A stretch of 24,891 bases of DNA from Zygophlyctis sp. KS116 (Eukaryota > Chytridiomycota), in the NCBI GenBank assembly GCA_054661495.1, contig BAAFSQ010000142.1:1-24891 (forward strand). The letters are read 5' to 3'. Position numbers and translations under genes: made by a program. The notes under the pieces were generated by a model. The model was not told where the DNA came from and did not search any database. It saw only the letters and a list, made by a program, of their open reading frames with translations. Below, in pieces: positions 10,034 through 22,066 of the stretch (the stretch's first letter is position 1; each line of letters starts with the position of its first letter).

Positions 10034-11112
10034 TTATTGCGAAGCTTTGAATTCTGCAGAGGAAAACAAGGAATCCATCGAGCCTCCTGGAATTATTGTA
10101 TCAGAAGAGCTTGCTGGAGAAAGTTGATTTCCAATATTTTTTTCTATAACTTGTACTCTATTTGCAGGAAAATATCCTATTGCACCACTCTGAGTCCTTC
10201 CTTTCCACCAATCCTTGTGAGTCCTCTCTAGAATTGCAACTATTTGACCTTTTGAGAGTTGAAGCTCTAGAGGTGATTCTGGAATAAATTCATGCAATGC
10301 TTTTGCAAAATCTACTTGTGATGGAGATATTTGCGACCCCTGACGTGCTCTTATTTTGGTTATAATTTTTGAAAATAACCATGGCATTCCAACCATAAAT
10401 AGTAAAAAAAGCATAAATGGTTTACTACTTGAACTCTTTTTAATTTTTTTGAATTCTGAGACCGAGATTCCTGGACTCTTACCAGTAACCTTTAAACCCC
10501 AATTCTTTATTGTATTTACAAGAGAATAAATTGAGAATACTGATCCCAGATAATTCCTTAGATTCCCAAATTGTTCTGCTACACCAACCATTGCCATAAA
10601 AGAAGAATGAGTAGCAAAGAATGTAGACTCCAACATTTGTGCAAACCCCCCAAATGCCTATTCAAAATTAAAAAGTAATAGTATAATACCTGCACAATTT
10701 GTTGAATAGTAGCAAAAGTTTGCTGAGTCTCTTGTTCCATCCTTGTACTTAGCGAATTAGAATCAAATTGTCTATTAAATCCAGAGTTATAACCACCTAT
10801 ATTACTCATTCCGCCATAATTATTGTAGCCCCCGTAAGATCCATATCCGCCTCCATGGCCACTTCCGTATCCACCTCCATACCCGCTCCCATAGGCACTC
10901 CCATACCCACCTGCATAGCTAGATCCATAGCCAGTAGACCCATAGCTAGAAGATCCATAACCAGAATTATAACCATAAGGAGAAGATCCATACATTGCAT
11001 TCATGGGTCGATTTACAGATCCTGCATTCACAGAATCAATTGCAGTAGTAGGCCTTGGAGGAGCCTCATTAGTACCAGACTCTAGTTCCCAAGGTTTCTT
11101 TGGCGGCTCCAT
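10034..11112 (-). CDS. PEX13: Peroxisomal import docking protein PEX13
   Basis: Peroxisomal membrane protein of the import docking complex, which binds PEX14 and cargo receptor PEX5 through an SH3 domain. Exons 11112-10690 and 10657-10034 give 348 residues; the 32-nt intron (10689-10658) joins IQQIVQ to AFGGFAQMLEST. Order: proline-rich start MEPPKKPWE; Tyr-Gly-rich segment (about 40-105) with many YGS/YGG steps; amphipathic PEX13 core (about 125-200); membrane segment near 221-240 (FMLFLLFMVGMPWLF); SH3 domain about 258-314 with ALHEF, ELQLSKGQ, WWKGR and GYFPANRV. YG-rich regions of PEX13 are reported to form a hydrogel-like conduit in the membrane. Its presence implies functional peroxisomes. 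Convergent with the secreted hydrolase and divergent from calcineurin A. Confidence 0.95.
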
Positions 11113-11263
11113 ACAAATTTCCTACCAGTTAACCTAGATTTTGAAGGGATTTCTAATTTGCACTAGACACGGAGATTTTCCTAGGCGCGTTCCAACCAGC
11201 GGCCAGTCATACGTCTTGGTTTGCGAAGTTGTCAAAAACCACGAGAGCGCGTTTATAAAGCAA

Positions 11264-13108
<1,845 letters not shown>

Positions 13109-13113
<5 letters not shown>

Positions 13114-13136
13114 ACTTTTTCAATTTGTAATTTATT
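13109..13136. terminator. Poly(A) signals between calcineurin A and WRAP73
   Basis: Plus-strand AATAAA at 13109-13114 overlaps the calcineurin stop codon (13111-13113). Minus-strand AATAAA (read 13136 to 13131) lies 7 nt past the WRAP73 stop at 13144. The stop codons are 30 bp apart, so the two 3' ends should overlap. Confidence 0.55.
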
Positions 13137-13143
13137 ACCCTTT

Positions 13144-14589
13144 TCAGTCCTGAACAGGGAAAGCCACCGTAAATTTCTCCTTGTCCATGACAACAATGGA
13201 TTTTCCATCATGATTCCAACGCATTTCTTGAATATTAAAATTTACTAATTATTAGTAAGATCAGTTTCATACCAGCCGGGATTTCGATAGCATCACAACC
13301 CAGATCCTCACCATTCCAACAGTATATATGACTAGATCCACAGCTAAAGACCAATGTTGACGGAAGAATTGGATTCCATAAAACTCTTTCAATTGGCTTT
13401 ATCTGCTGTATCAATGCTATTTGCTTTAGATGAACAACATCCCATATCCATAGAAAATTGGGCATATTATCTAATTAACAATAAGTAAAATCGAATTACC
13501 ATTTTTAGTCACCAAATATCTTCCATCTGCATTAAACTTTAGTAAACTGATACCAATTTTTGGATGCGGTTTATCTTTGTCCGCCTTTATTGAAGGAATC
13601 TGAACTGGACCATTATTCAAATAATATCGTATTTTTTCAGAAGATGAATGAATATGTGTCCATGATGAAACTACTGCTAATTCCTTAAAATCCAGAGAAC
13701 TAACTTCCTTGAATACTTTTACATCAGTCGCTGATAAATGACTTGGATGAGAAAATTCAATAATTGGTTTCCAAGTATAATAATTCAGAAAACGAACTTT
13801 TTGATCATAACTTCCAATTACCAAAAACTGACTTGAGGGAGACCAAGTTACAGATTTGATTCCTAGACCATAATCATATGCAGAGAAACAAGACACTAAT
13901 CTCCCATCTGGATAATAAATAAATATCTTGTATTCCATGCTTGATTCCCAAATTGCTATAAATCTCCCATCTGGAGACCATGAAATATTTTCCAAATCCA
14001 CCGTATCTGTTGGCCATCTCTATTATAATAAGAAATTTCTTAAAATACTTTTAATAGCACCCAATCCAATGTATCATAAATACATACAAACTCTTTTCCT
14101 TTTTTCTTTTCAGCTATAGCAAAATAACGTCCATCAGATCTAAACTGATACCCCTTGTCCGAATATTTTGGCGAATGAATTAAATTCACTTCTTTTGTTA
14201 TTATTGACCATACCATGCATCTTATCTATGATTAATATATTTAGTAATACATTCAACGGACTAAAAGACAACAAATGTCTGCTATCAGGAGCCCATATTA
14301 CACGAGTAAAGCCAAGTATTCCATCTTCTATTTTGCCAGTCCATTTATCATCCTTTAAATTCCAAATTTGTATTATTCCAGTCTTGTATGAAACGGTAAA
14401 AATAAGTTCAGAGTCTTTGGCCCATACAAATTCTGAAATCGTTTCGACGGCTTGAAACAAGTGTAAAATCTGGAGTGAATCAGCGTCTCGAATGACAAGT
14501 CGGTAATGTACAGCGGTGGCAAGATATAGGCCATTAGGAGAGAATTTATTTAGATTTGCAGTCTGTTTATAAAGTTCAGTGAAATCCAT
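13144..14589 (-). CDS. WRAP73: WRAP73/WDR8 WD40 protein (spindle-pole or centrosomal)
   Basis: WD40 protein of the WRAP73/WDR8 family, which with SSX2IP/Msd1 anchors microtubule minus ends at the centrosome or spindle pole body. Exons 14589-14251, 14225-14049, 14019-13500, 13470-13273, 13244-13144 give 444 residues (human 460); introns are 25, 29, 29 and 28 nt. ATG 14589 is chosen because MDFTELYK is the conserved start; the codons upstream have only a TTG. Blocks seen: LNKFSPNGLYLATAVHYRLV, WAPDSRHLL, HSPKYSDKGYQFRSDGRYFA (visible only after splicing), SWSPDGRFIAIWE, GIKSVTWSPSSQFLVIGSYD, PHPKIGISLLKFNADGRYL, NDNMPNFLWIWDV. The last intron uses a TTAG acceptor giving VNFNIQEMRWNHDGKS; a later CAAG would be 46 nt long and is less likely. 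Convergent with calcineurin A. Confidence 0.93.
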
Positions 14590-14613
14590 TTCGGTCGGTC
14601 GCAACTTGGAAAA
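14590..14613. promoter_or_regulatory. 24-bp bidirectional start region with CGGTCGGTCG
   Basis: Only 24 bp separate the start codons of two divergent genes. The gap holds CGGTCGGTCG at 14592-14601, strikingly GC-rich for this DNA. Leaders of the two transcripts must be minimal or each must begin inside the other gene. Confidence 0.4.
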
Positions 14614-16480
14614 ATGATTTTGATTCTGGAGATGATATTGATGATAATGCTCTCACTAACTCATGTTCAGTCGTTTTCTCAGGAAATTGATGGGATTGGA
14701 TGCAATGCTGAATTTAGTAATCTGGGATGTAATGCTACAAATGTCAAGATCACTGATCTTACAGTCTCTGAGCGTCAAAAACATTGGAATCTTGGTTTAT
14801 GGTTTGCTGCATTGTTTGGAAAGGAATTTCTAGTATATTCATTAATGTCAGAGAATAGTATGTTTAGTCTGCATCTATGCAATAAAGCAGTCTCTAATTT
14901 CTTCAAGTTGTTTTATAAGCAATTTGGGAGGATGATTGGAATTGGAGCATTGATGGGATTCATAAAGTATGCTAGTATTTCTCATAATGGATTATTGAGA
15001 AAGCAAGAGACACAAAGATTACTAAAGTCTTATTTAACAAGTCATAGATTTTATGATGCAATATTTAATTCAGAGATTAATGATGCTGATCATAGAGTAT
15101 CTACAGATGTTTTAGGAATGGTTGATGGCGAAATTAATATGATGAATAAAGGTTTAATGCTTCCATTCTTGATCATTTACTATACTTATACAGTTTGGAA
15201 GGAAATGACGCTGCTAGGATTATTAGGGATTTATGGATTTTTTATCTCAAGTGCATTAATTATTAAACTTTTAATGCTTCCTGTATATAGAGTATTACAG
15301 GAAAAGGAAGGTGCAGAGGCTGAATATAGGTATTTTATTTTATAAATCTAGGAATTTACTAAAAATTAGAGTGTCGCATGCTCTAATTCTTAATAATGGG
15401 GAACAGATTGCTTTTGGAGGTGGAGAAGTACATGAATATGATCAATTATCACATTTTTTGAATAAGATTCTAAATATTCAGAAATTATTAAGTCTCAAAC
15501 AAGGGTATTTAGAAGCAGTGACTAGCTTTTTTGCTAATTTTGGAGGGATTTTAACTTATCTAATACTCTCTGTTAGTTTTTTTGCAGGGAAATATGATTC
15601 TTTAACTGGGCCTGAAAAAGCAGCAGTTTTAGGTAGAAATGCATTTTTTGCAATGTATCTAATTTCTTGTTTAACAAATGTAATTGAACTTGCGGATGAA
15701 TATGCAAAATATCTTGCTCATAAAACCAGAATTAAACAATTTTCTGATTATTTAGCCAAATCTGTGCAGGTTAACGATTCAAACATCAATATTCAGCCAT
15801 TAGAAAATCAAATTCTTTTATCTGTTCGTAATTTAACAATTTCAACTCCTGATAAGAGACTTTTGGTGTCAAATCTAAGTTTTGATGTTTTAAAAGGACG
15901 ACACTGCTTTATAACTGGTAGCAATGGACGTGGTAAAACTGGTTTTGCAAGAATATTATCAAACTTATGGATACCTACAACTGGATCAATTATAATGAAT
16001 ACAAACCTTTCTCCGCGTCCAACTTCAATGTTTCTTTCACAAAAACCTTTTATAGCGACTGGATGTCTTTTAGATATAGTAACATATCCTTTTTGGTATT
16101 CTTCGTTAAACGAGACTCAACAAAATTACGCCCAATACATTCTTAAATTTATCAAGACAAAAGTCAACTTTACTAGCATGGAAACGTTTTTCAATAATCC
16201 TATAAAGGAATATTCATCAACTCAATATAGTCAATTATCTTTGGGAGAATTACAAAAATTATCCATTCTTCGAATTATATTCTGGAAACCATTGTTGGCA
16301 GGTATATTACTTTTTCTAATTCAAGTTTTTGATGAATCTACATCTTCTATGGATCATGATTCTGCAATTAAATTATATTCAATAGTAGATAAATTTGATA
16401 TTACAATCATCAGTATCTCTCATCAAGATTATCTAAAGCCAATGCATGGACAATTTATAAATTTGGACGAATTTCAGTAA
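14614..16480 (+). CDS. ABC subfamily D half-transporter, ABCD4-like
   Basis: Half-size ABC transporter: membrane domain followed by one ATPase domain. Exons 14614-15329, 15352-16301, 16326-16480 give 606 residues. Intron 1 is 22 nt, the shortest in the window, and its removal joins EAEYR to NLLKIRVSHA, matching the subfamily D EGxFRxxHxxxRVxAE region. DADHRVSTDV corresponds to the ABCD NPDQRIxxDV motif. ATPase motifs: Walker A GSNGRGKT (428-435), signature LSLGE (534-538, second residue after LS is Leu not Gly), Walker B LLAVFDE after removing a 24-nt stop-free intron (16302-16325), and the H-loop histidine in ISISHQDYL. ABCD4 in animals is lysosomal and moves cobalamin; other ABCD proteins are peroxisomal acyl-CoA transporters. 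The length and a signal-peptide-like N-terminus favour ABCD4, but the substrate is inferred. It ends 30 bp before the HCF-like start. Confidence 0.85.
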
Positions 16481-16510
16481 GTTACGATTCGCAGACCCTA
16501 GAAAAATTGA

Positions 16511-19500
16511 ATGGAATGGTCTATACTTCACCGCAAGGAGCATCCATCTCCTAGAAGCTCCCATGTTGCAGGATTGCTGTTGGATAAGAAAAAAAATTTA
16601 GAATTGGTTGTTTTATTTGGAGGAATAGCAGGTAGTTTGAGAGATGATAATTGGGCATTGAACTGTTCATTGGGTACATGGCGTCCGCTTACGATTCAGA
16701 TCCCTCCGACAGTATCTTCAGCCTATGTATGTACAGACTACAATATTTTTATATTTGGAGGAATGAAGAAGGACGGTCAGTTTGTTTTTACCAATAGATT
16801 GTTGGAATATAATCATGTAAATGAAACAATGGCAATCATTGATCCTATCGACTCCAAATTTATTCCTCCTCCATTGATATCTGCTGCAATGGTTCATCAT
16901 AAAGGGATTTTGTACATTTTTGGTGGGTTGGATGTGCGATCAAATGTCTCTAATCGTCTATTTATGTTCAACTTACAGGAAAAGATTTGGTCTCTTAATT
17001 ATGCTAAAAACTCTCCTCCTGGGAGATTTGGTCATTCTATAAATATTTGGTATAAAAAAGTTGAAGACAAAACAGAGGTTTTCTTGATTATTTATGGAGG
17101 CTGTTTAGGAAAGGAGAAGAACATGCAAAATGCGGGAGATATACTGATTTATTCTATAGGTATGACAATTTAGAATTTATAATAGATTATAATAAATGGT
17201 ATTATCCGCCAATGCAAGGATTTCCGGAAAATTATACTGGAAGAGTAAAGCATACGGCATTTTTACATGGATCTAAGCTGGTGGTTTTTGGTGGATTGAA
17301 GTCTTCTATCTTATCACCTTCTTTAGGCTGGGAGGCTTGTAATGATGTGATTTATATCAAGATTGGTATAAATTTCTGTACATTGGAAAAGGAGGAATTT
17401 CCAAATATAATTCCTAGAGCTGCGCATACATTGGCATCTAGAAAAAGAAGTTCCCAGGCACTGATTTTTGGGGGATATACGAATGCTCAAGGTTATCTTT
17501 CAGATTTGAATGAGATTGTGGTTTTGGACTTTTTCATACCTAATTCGCTTACAATTAGACTTGAAAAAGGATATATACGATGGGATGATCCTTTCAATAT
17601 GCATGGTCGTAATACTTATGAATTAATAATCATTGATTCTCAGAATAGAGAAAGAAACGTAGCTTATCATGGCCATAATAATTATTGGTTTATAAGTGGA
17701 TTGAAATTACTAAATCATTATACTGCATATTTGTTGGTTTCAAATGCTTTAGGTTCAAGTGAAAATAATCCTGAACTCGATTTTGTGTATCAAGGTAATT
17801 TTGAGGATTTTTTAATGATTTTAGAATATATATTGCCTCCCCAGAACGTTCAAGTAAAGTTGGAAGGAGTTAATGTTCATTTAAAGTGGGAAGCTTCTCA
17901 ATCTGAGAAATCATATTTGCTCTTTTATAGAATATGTGGTGGTGCATCAACCTCCTCATCTCGATATGCTCGCCAGGCAACTTATTCAACTCCCTGGATG
18001 GAAACATCTGTTGGATCTAACTGTAAAGTAGAAACCCCAGTTACTTTTTTCATTGGCGAGTCATCTTCGAGTGAAATCGCAAAGGAAATTGAATTCCAAG
18101 TCGTAGCAACATGCGCATCTGCCCGATCAGAACCGTCTAGTTCTGTTTTATTAAATCTGAATGACTTTTGGATTAATTCAGTGCCAGTTACTTCAGAAAC
18201 GGTTGCAATCGTAAAAGAAGAAGTGATGGTCGAAGGGACTTCAGATCCAATAGGTGAAAATATGATCACAGGAGAAGATGATTTTGAAGAAATTGCTGAA
18301 GGAGAAACAATTCGGCCGAGTATGTCGTATGAGAAAAAAGTGAAAGCTCCAGTTCTCGAAAGAAAATCAAGCAAAATTAAAATAAACAGGGATTTCGGGC
18401 TTGATCAAAACGATAATAATTCTTCTAAAAGCAATTCTTTGCTCAAGAAAAAAGACCTAAAATCCGGAAGTGGATCTCTTAAAAGGAAATCTGAAACTGA
18501 AATTGTAGAGTCTCGACTCAAGCAGCTTTCAAATGCGGATGACAGTTCAAAATCGGAAGAATCATCAGTCACAGGAATAAGACACAAGGATATATTGGAG
18601 AAAAAGGATAAGATCTCTTCAGAAAAAAAAGAAAAAATTCCCCTGGAGATAAAGGAGCAAATCGCTTCAGAGAAAATAGAAAAAATTTCGACAGAAATAA
18701 AGGATAAGATTTCCTCGGTGATGAAGGATAAGATAAATCCAGAGACAAAGGAGAAGATCAACACTGATAAAAAAGAAAAGATTTCAACGGAAATAAAGTT
18801 GAAGATTTCTACAGTGAAAAGAGATAAAATGATCAACCCCGAGATAAAGATCACAACTGAGAAAAAAGAAAAAATCTCAACAGAGAAAAACGACAGAAGC
18901 GTATCTGGAGTTAAGGATAAGATATATACGGATAAAAAAGAGAAGAACTCACCTGGAATAAATGAGAAGATCTCTATAGAAAAAAAGGATAAGATCTTAT
19001 CTGTAATAGATGACAAGATTTCTACAGATAAAAAAGACAGCAAATTATCTGGAATAAAAGGGAAAATCTCTACAGAGAAATCTAACACGAGTGTCACAAA
19101 TAAAGAGGTGACAATAGCCCACAAAAGTAAATCTTTGTCTTTGAAATCACCAATAATTGAATCATCAATTAAAAAAGAAGCACAAGAAATTTCTCAGGAA
19201 TATGATCAGCTATTTGCTCTCTTCTCAAAAGATTCCCCCAAGGCAACTGACACTATTCCACAAGTATATCCTGTTTCTCAAAGATTGCAGCTGCGTATCA
19301 TTGAACAGCAGAATGGAGATGCTGATTTGAAAAATAATTCAGTCCCTAAAAATCCTAAAGGCGAACATGCAAATCTAAAAGACATCCCAGCTGTAAAATC
19401 TGTCGGTCAAATTCGTGCTTTATTGTTTGATCCTTCAAAGCCTATGTATTATAGTCTCAAATATGGAACCGAAATACAAGTTTTATATGATAATGATTGG

Positions 19501-19854
19501 TGGTCTGCAAAAGCAATATTTTATGCATATGACAAAGAATATAATTTATACTTAAAGGTTCACTTTCCTGGATGGAAAAAGAACGATGATCTTTATGTGC
19601 CACTAAAAGATGGGGATAGAGTTATCAGAGATACATCGATTCCAGTGCTAAAAAAATTACCAGTTTATATTGCAACTCAGTTCCGATTTGATATTACTTC
19701 AAAAAAACCACAACACCATTATGGGCTGAAGGCTGCAGAAAAAGATGAAGTTGCCGAGAGAGGATATCTTTTAAGAGAGATCGAACCAAGATCTAGGTTT
19801 CTAGATGATAATGATGATTCCAGTGATCAGGATTATAAATTAGCTGATGAATAG
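16511..19854 (+). CDS. HCF-like Kelch/FN3 chromatin protein with C-terminal chromo-barrel/Tudor-like domain
   Basis: Resembles host cell factor (HCF) proteins, nuclear scaffolds of histone-modifying complexes. Exons 16511-17159, 17186-17794, 17825-19854 give about 1095 residues; if the in-frame 30-nt intron 17795-17824 is retained, 1105. Intron 1 is 26 nt. Kelch repeats occupy roughly 1-330, with VVLFGGIAG, IFIFGGM, LYIFGGLDV, LIIYGG, LVVFGGLKS and ALIFGGY, and HCF-like SPPGRFGHS. A fibronectin III region follows (about 340-470: LPPQNVQVKLEGVNVHLKW, SYLLFYRICGGAS). An acidic/basic linker leads to an octapeptide repeat array (about 687-845). Residues about 965-1030 (GTEIQVLYDNDWWSAKAI, LKVHFPGWKKNDDLYVPL) fit a chromo-barrel or Tudor-knot fold that reads methyl-lysine. 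The Asp-rich tail ends in KLADE. Two exons only, unlike its intron-rich neighbours. The HCF assignment is good for the Kelch part; the C-terminal domain call is weaker. Confidence 0.78.
18610..19086 (+). repeat. About 20 tandem 24-bp units coding a Lys/Glu octapeptide
   Basis: Inside the HCF-like gene an octapeptide with consensus K-I-S-T-E-x-K-[E/D] repeats about 20 times, for example KISSEKKE, KISTEIKD, KINTDKKE, KISIEKKD. One unit is 7 residues long. Units are degenerate at the DNA level, so the array is old or under selection for the charge pattern. It is highly charged and probably forms a long helix or a disordered linker between the FN3 and the C-terminal domain. Confidence 0.85.
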
Positions 19855-19864
19855 ACAGCCGCTT

Positions 19865-19940
19865 ACCAAGCGCTTGGTTAAGTACGTGTGGTCGCTTGGA
19901 AGTCCGAAAGCCTCAAGGCGCCTTTTTGTTCTGAGGCTTT
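19865..19940. other. GC-rich inverted repeats between HCF-like and fungalysin genes
   Basis: The 100-bp gap holds a perfect 14-bp palindrome ACCAAGCGCTTGGT (19865-19878) and a 9-bp perfect inverted repeat AAAGCCTCA/TGAGGCTTT (19907-19915 with 19932-19940). The loop of the second contains AGGCGCCT followed by a T-run. It could be a 3' end hairpin, a protein-binding site or a small RNA; it does not fold as a tRNA. Confidence 0.5.
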
Positions 19941-19954
19941 GAGAAAGATTAAAT

Positions 19955-21908
19955 ATGATATCATTGTTGGTTTTTTTATTTGTACATTGCTGCTGTTCAT
20001 TTCGCTTGACCAATTTTCATCGTTTGAAATGGATCAATTCTGGTGGATCACACTCATTAAGTTTGAGGAGAAGGCCGTTTTTCCATCCAAAGCCAAGATT
20101 TAAAACTTTCAAAGATAAGACTTTTTTTGCTGCTGCAGTGCTAAATGAAACTGAAATACTTGATTATGGAGTCAAATATACGTTGGGACAACTTAACCTT
20201 GAGGCGTCCGAACTTAACACGACATGGTCGTATACAGACACTGCAAACGTTACGCATATTTACTTTAAGCATCTAGTAAATGGCATCGAAGTTTCTAATC
20301 ATCATGCTGCTGTTCACATTAAAAAGAATCATGTTATAGCGTTTTCTTCTTCGTTTAATCATGATAAATCTAAACTATACAAACGAAATCAAGAAGGATT
20401 AAAGATTAGTAAAAAATCAGCCATATCGATCGCTGTGAAGGAATTCAAGGTGAAACTAAGACCTCACAAACCAGTTGAGTTAAAATACATTGAATTGCCA
20501 AACGGTGTTTTATCACAAGCTTATGTGATTCAATTAAAAGATTCAAGAAACTGGCTGGAGGTATTTGTGGATGCAAGATATGGTAATCAAGATGAATCTA
20601 ATCAAAGGTCAAATTGTTCATGTAATTGATTACATCTCGTCAGCTGCATATCGGGCTGTTCCGCTGAATTCAGTAGATCCAGTATCTGATACAACAACAA
20701 TAATAGATCCAAATGATAAAAATGCTTCTCCTTATGGATGGCATGAGTCTAGTGCATCATTTACAAATACTCAAGGAAACAATGCGCGTGTGTATGTGAT
20801 TGAGAAAGGAAATAAGAGGTATTTTGCAGATGGAGGAAAGAGCTTGGAGTTTTTGGCCGGATTTCAAAAAGAAAAATCACCACAGGAAAATAGGGATGCT
20901 TCAATTGTAAACTTATTTTATGGTGATTTTCCTAAAATTAAACTTTAGTTGTGAACATGATGCATGATTTATCATATGAATATGGGTTTACTCCATCTGC
21001 TGGGAATTTTCAGTATTTGAATTATGGACAAACAGGGAAAGGAAATGATGGTAATAAAGACGAATATTAAATTTATAGGTGTCATAGCTCGTGCTCAAAT
21101 TTCGTCGTCATTTAATGATGCTCACTTTGCCACAGTAATCATATAGTTTTAATGATTAGACTCCAGATGGTGAGCCGGGAGAAATGAATCTGTATTTGTT
21201 TGACAAGACAAATCCTTTTCGTGATAGTGCAATGGAAAATGATATCCCAATTCATGAGTATCAACACGGCATAAGTAATCGTCTTACAGGCGGCGCTGCA
21301 AATGCAGAATGTTTGGAAGAAGATATCGCATCTGGATTAGATGAAGGATGGAGTGATGCGATGGCTATATTTATTAATCGAAATAGTAGCCATAGTCGAA
21401 CTGATGATGTCACAATAGGAAATTATGTCAGCAATGGAGAAAATTTGAGAAGTACCCCTTACTCTACAAACCTTGAAAGAAATCCTTTGAAATGTAAAAC
21501 TATACGGATTTAAATCTTTAGATTCTTCACTAAATACACGGAAGGAAAGTCACGAAATTGGAGAAATTTGGGTATACTGTTTTATGTAACATTTTTCAGG
21601 CAACCATGCTATTTGAAGTTTTCTGGAATTTAGTAGATGATCATGGTTTCGCATCAAACCTTATAAACTCAAAGCAGTCTCATGGAAATGTTATTACGAT
21701 ACAGCTGTTAATTGACAGTTTGTCATTGCAATCATGTCAGCCAGATTTTATTTTAGCAAGAGATGCATTTCTACTGGCTGATGATCTTAGATATTCAGGA
21801 CAGCATAAATGCAGTATTTGGAAAGCATTTGCAAAGAGAGGATTGGGCCATAAGGCATCTCAAAATGAAGCATGGATCGATAATTATGATGTTCCAAGTG
21901 AATGTTAA
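19955..21908 (+). CDS. Secreted fungalysin metallopeptidase (M36)
   Basis: Extracellular zinc endopeptidase made as a prepro-enzyme. Exons 19955-20582, 20608-20922, 20949-21050, 21079-21134, 21160-21493, 21522-21571, 21600-21908 give 597 residues, normal for the family; introns are 25-28 nt, one starting GTG. The ATG at 19955 opens a signal peptide ([16 protein letters not shown]). The FTP propeptide domain includes [20 protein letters not shown]. The mature domain has [40 protein letters not shown] and GKGNDGVIARAQ, several assembled only by splicing. Zinc ligands: His399 and His403 in HEYQH with catalytic Glu400, and Glu429 in LDEGWSDA. It ends [13 protein letters not shown]...VPSEC as in fungal homologues. 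M36 enzymes digest extracellular or host protein and are expanded in several zoosporic fungi. Confidence 0.95.
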
Positions 21909-22052
21909 GCGTATATTGGAGTGGATTTGATAGCACTTTATTGGAAACTGTACATATTGTTGATTTTTTGGGGGCGACAATCGGGCAAAATACTCTAAAT
22001 GATTTATTCCGATGGATAATAAGAATTTCAAACGATATTTTTATAAAGAGCA

Positions 22053-22058
22053 AATAAA
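22053..22058 (+). terminator. AATAAA likely ending the fungalysin transcript
   Basis: Plus-strand hexamer 145 nt after the fungalysin stop and 8 bp before the end of the convergent WAPL gene. No closer AATAAA is present on this strand. Confidence 0.4.
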
Positions 22059-22066
22059 GGATTATG

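Noticed and set aside
10768-11085. ORFs on both strands over the PEX13 5' half
   Set aside because: Shadows of the Tyr/Gly-rich repeat codons.
14589-14604. Start of WRAP73 five codons upstream
   Set aside because: The codon there is TTG; the conserved start MDFTELYK uses the ATG at 14589.
15770-15796. A further 27-nt stop-free intron in the ABCD4-like gene
   Set aside because: Starts GTTAAC, is less AT-rich than the others and lies in a variable linker; nothing requires its removal.
18405-19124. 239-codon minus-strand ORF
   Set aside because: Mirror frame of the Lys/Glu octapeptide repeats; Phe/Ser/Ile repeats are the complement of the repeat codons.
19855-19954. tRNA gene in the palindromic gap
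   Set aside because: No cloverleaf, A-box or B-box pattern can be drawn from the inverted repeats.
19888-20103. ORF overlapping the fungalysin start
   Set aside because: Different frame from the signal peptide and FTP propeptide; no family match.
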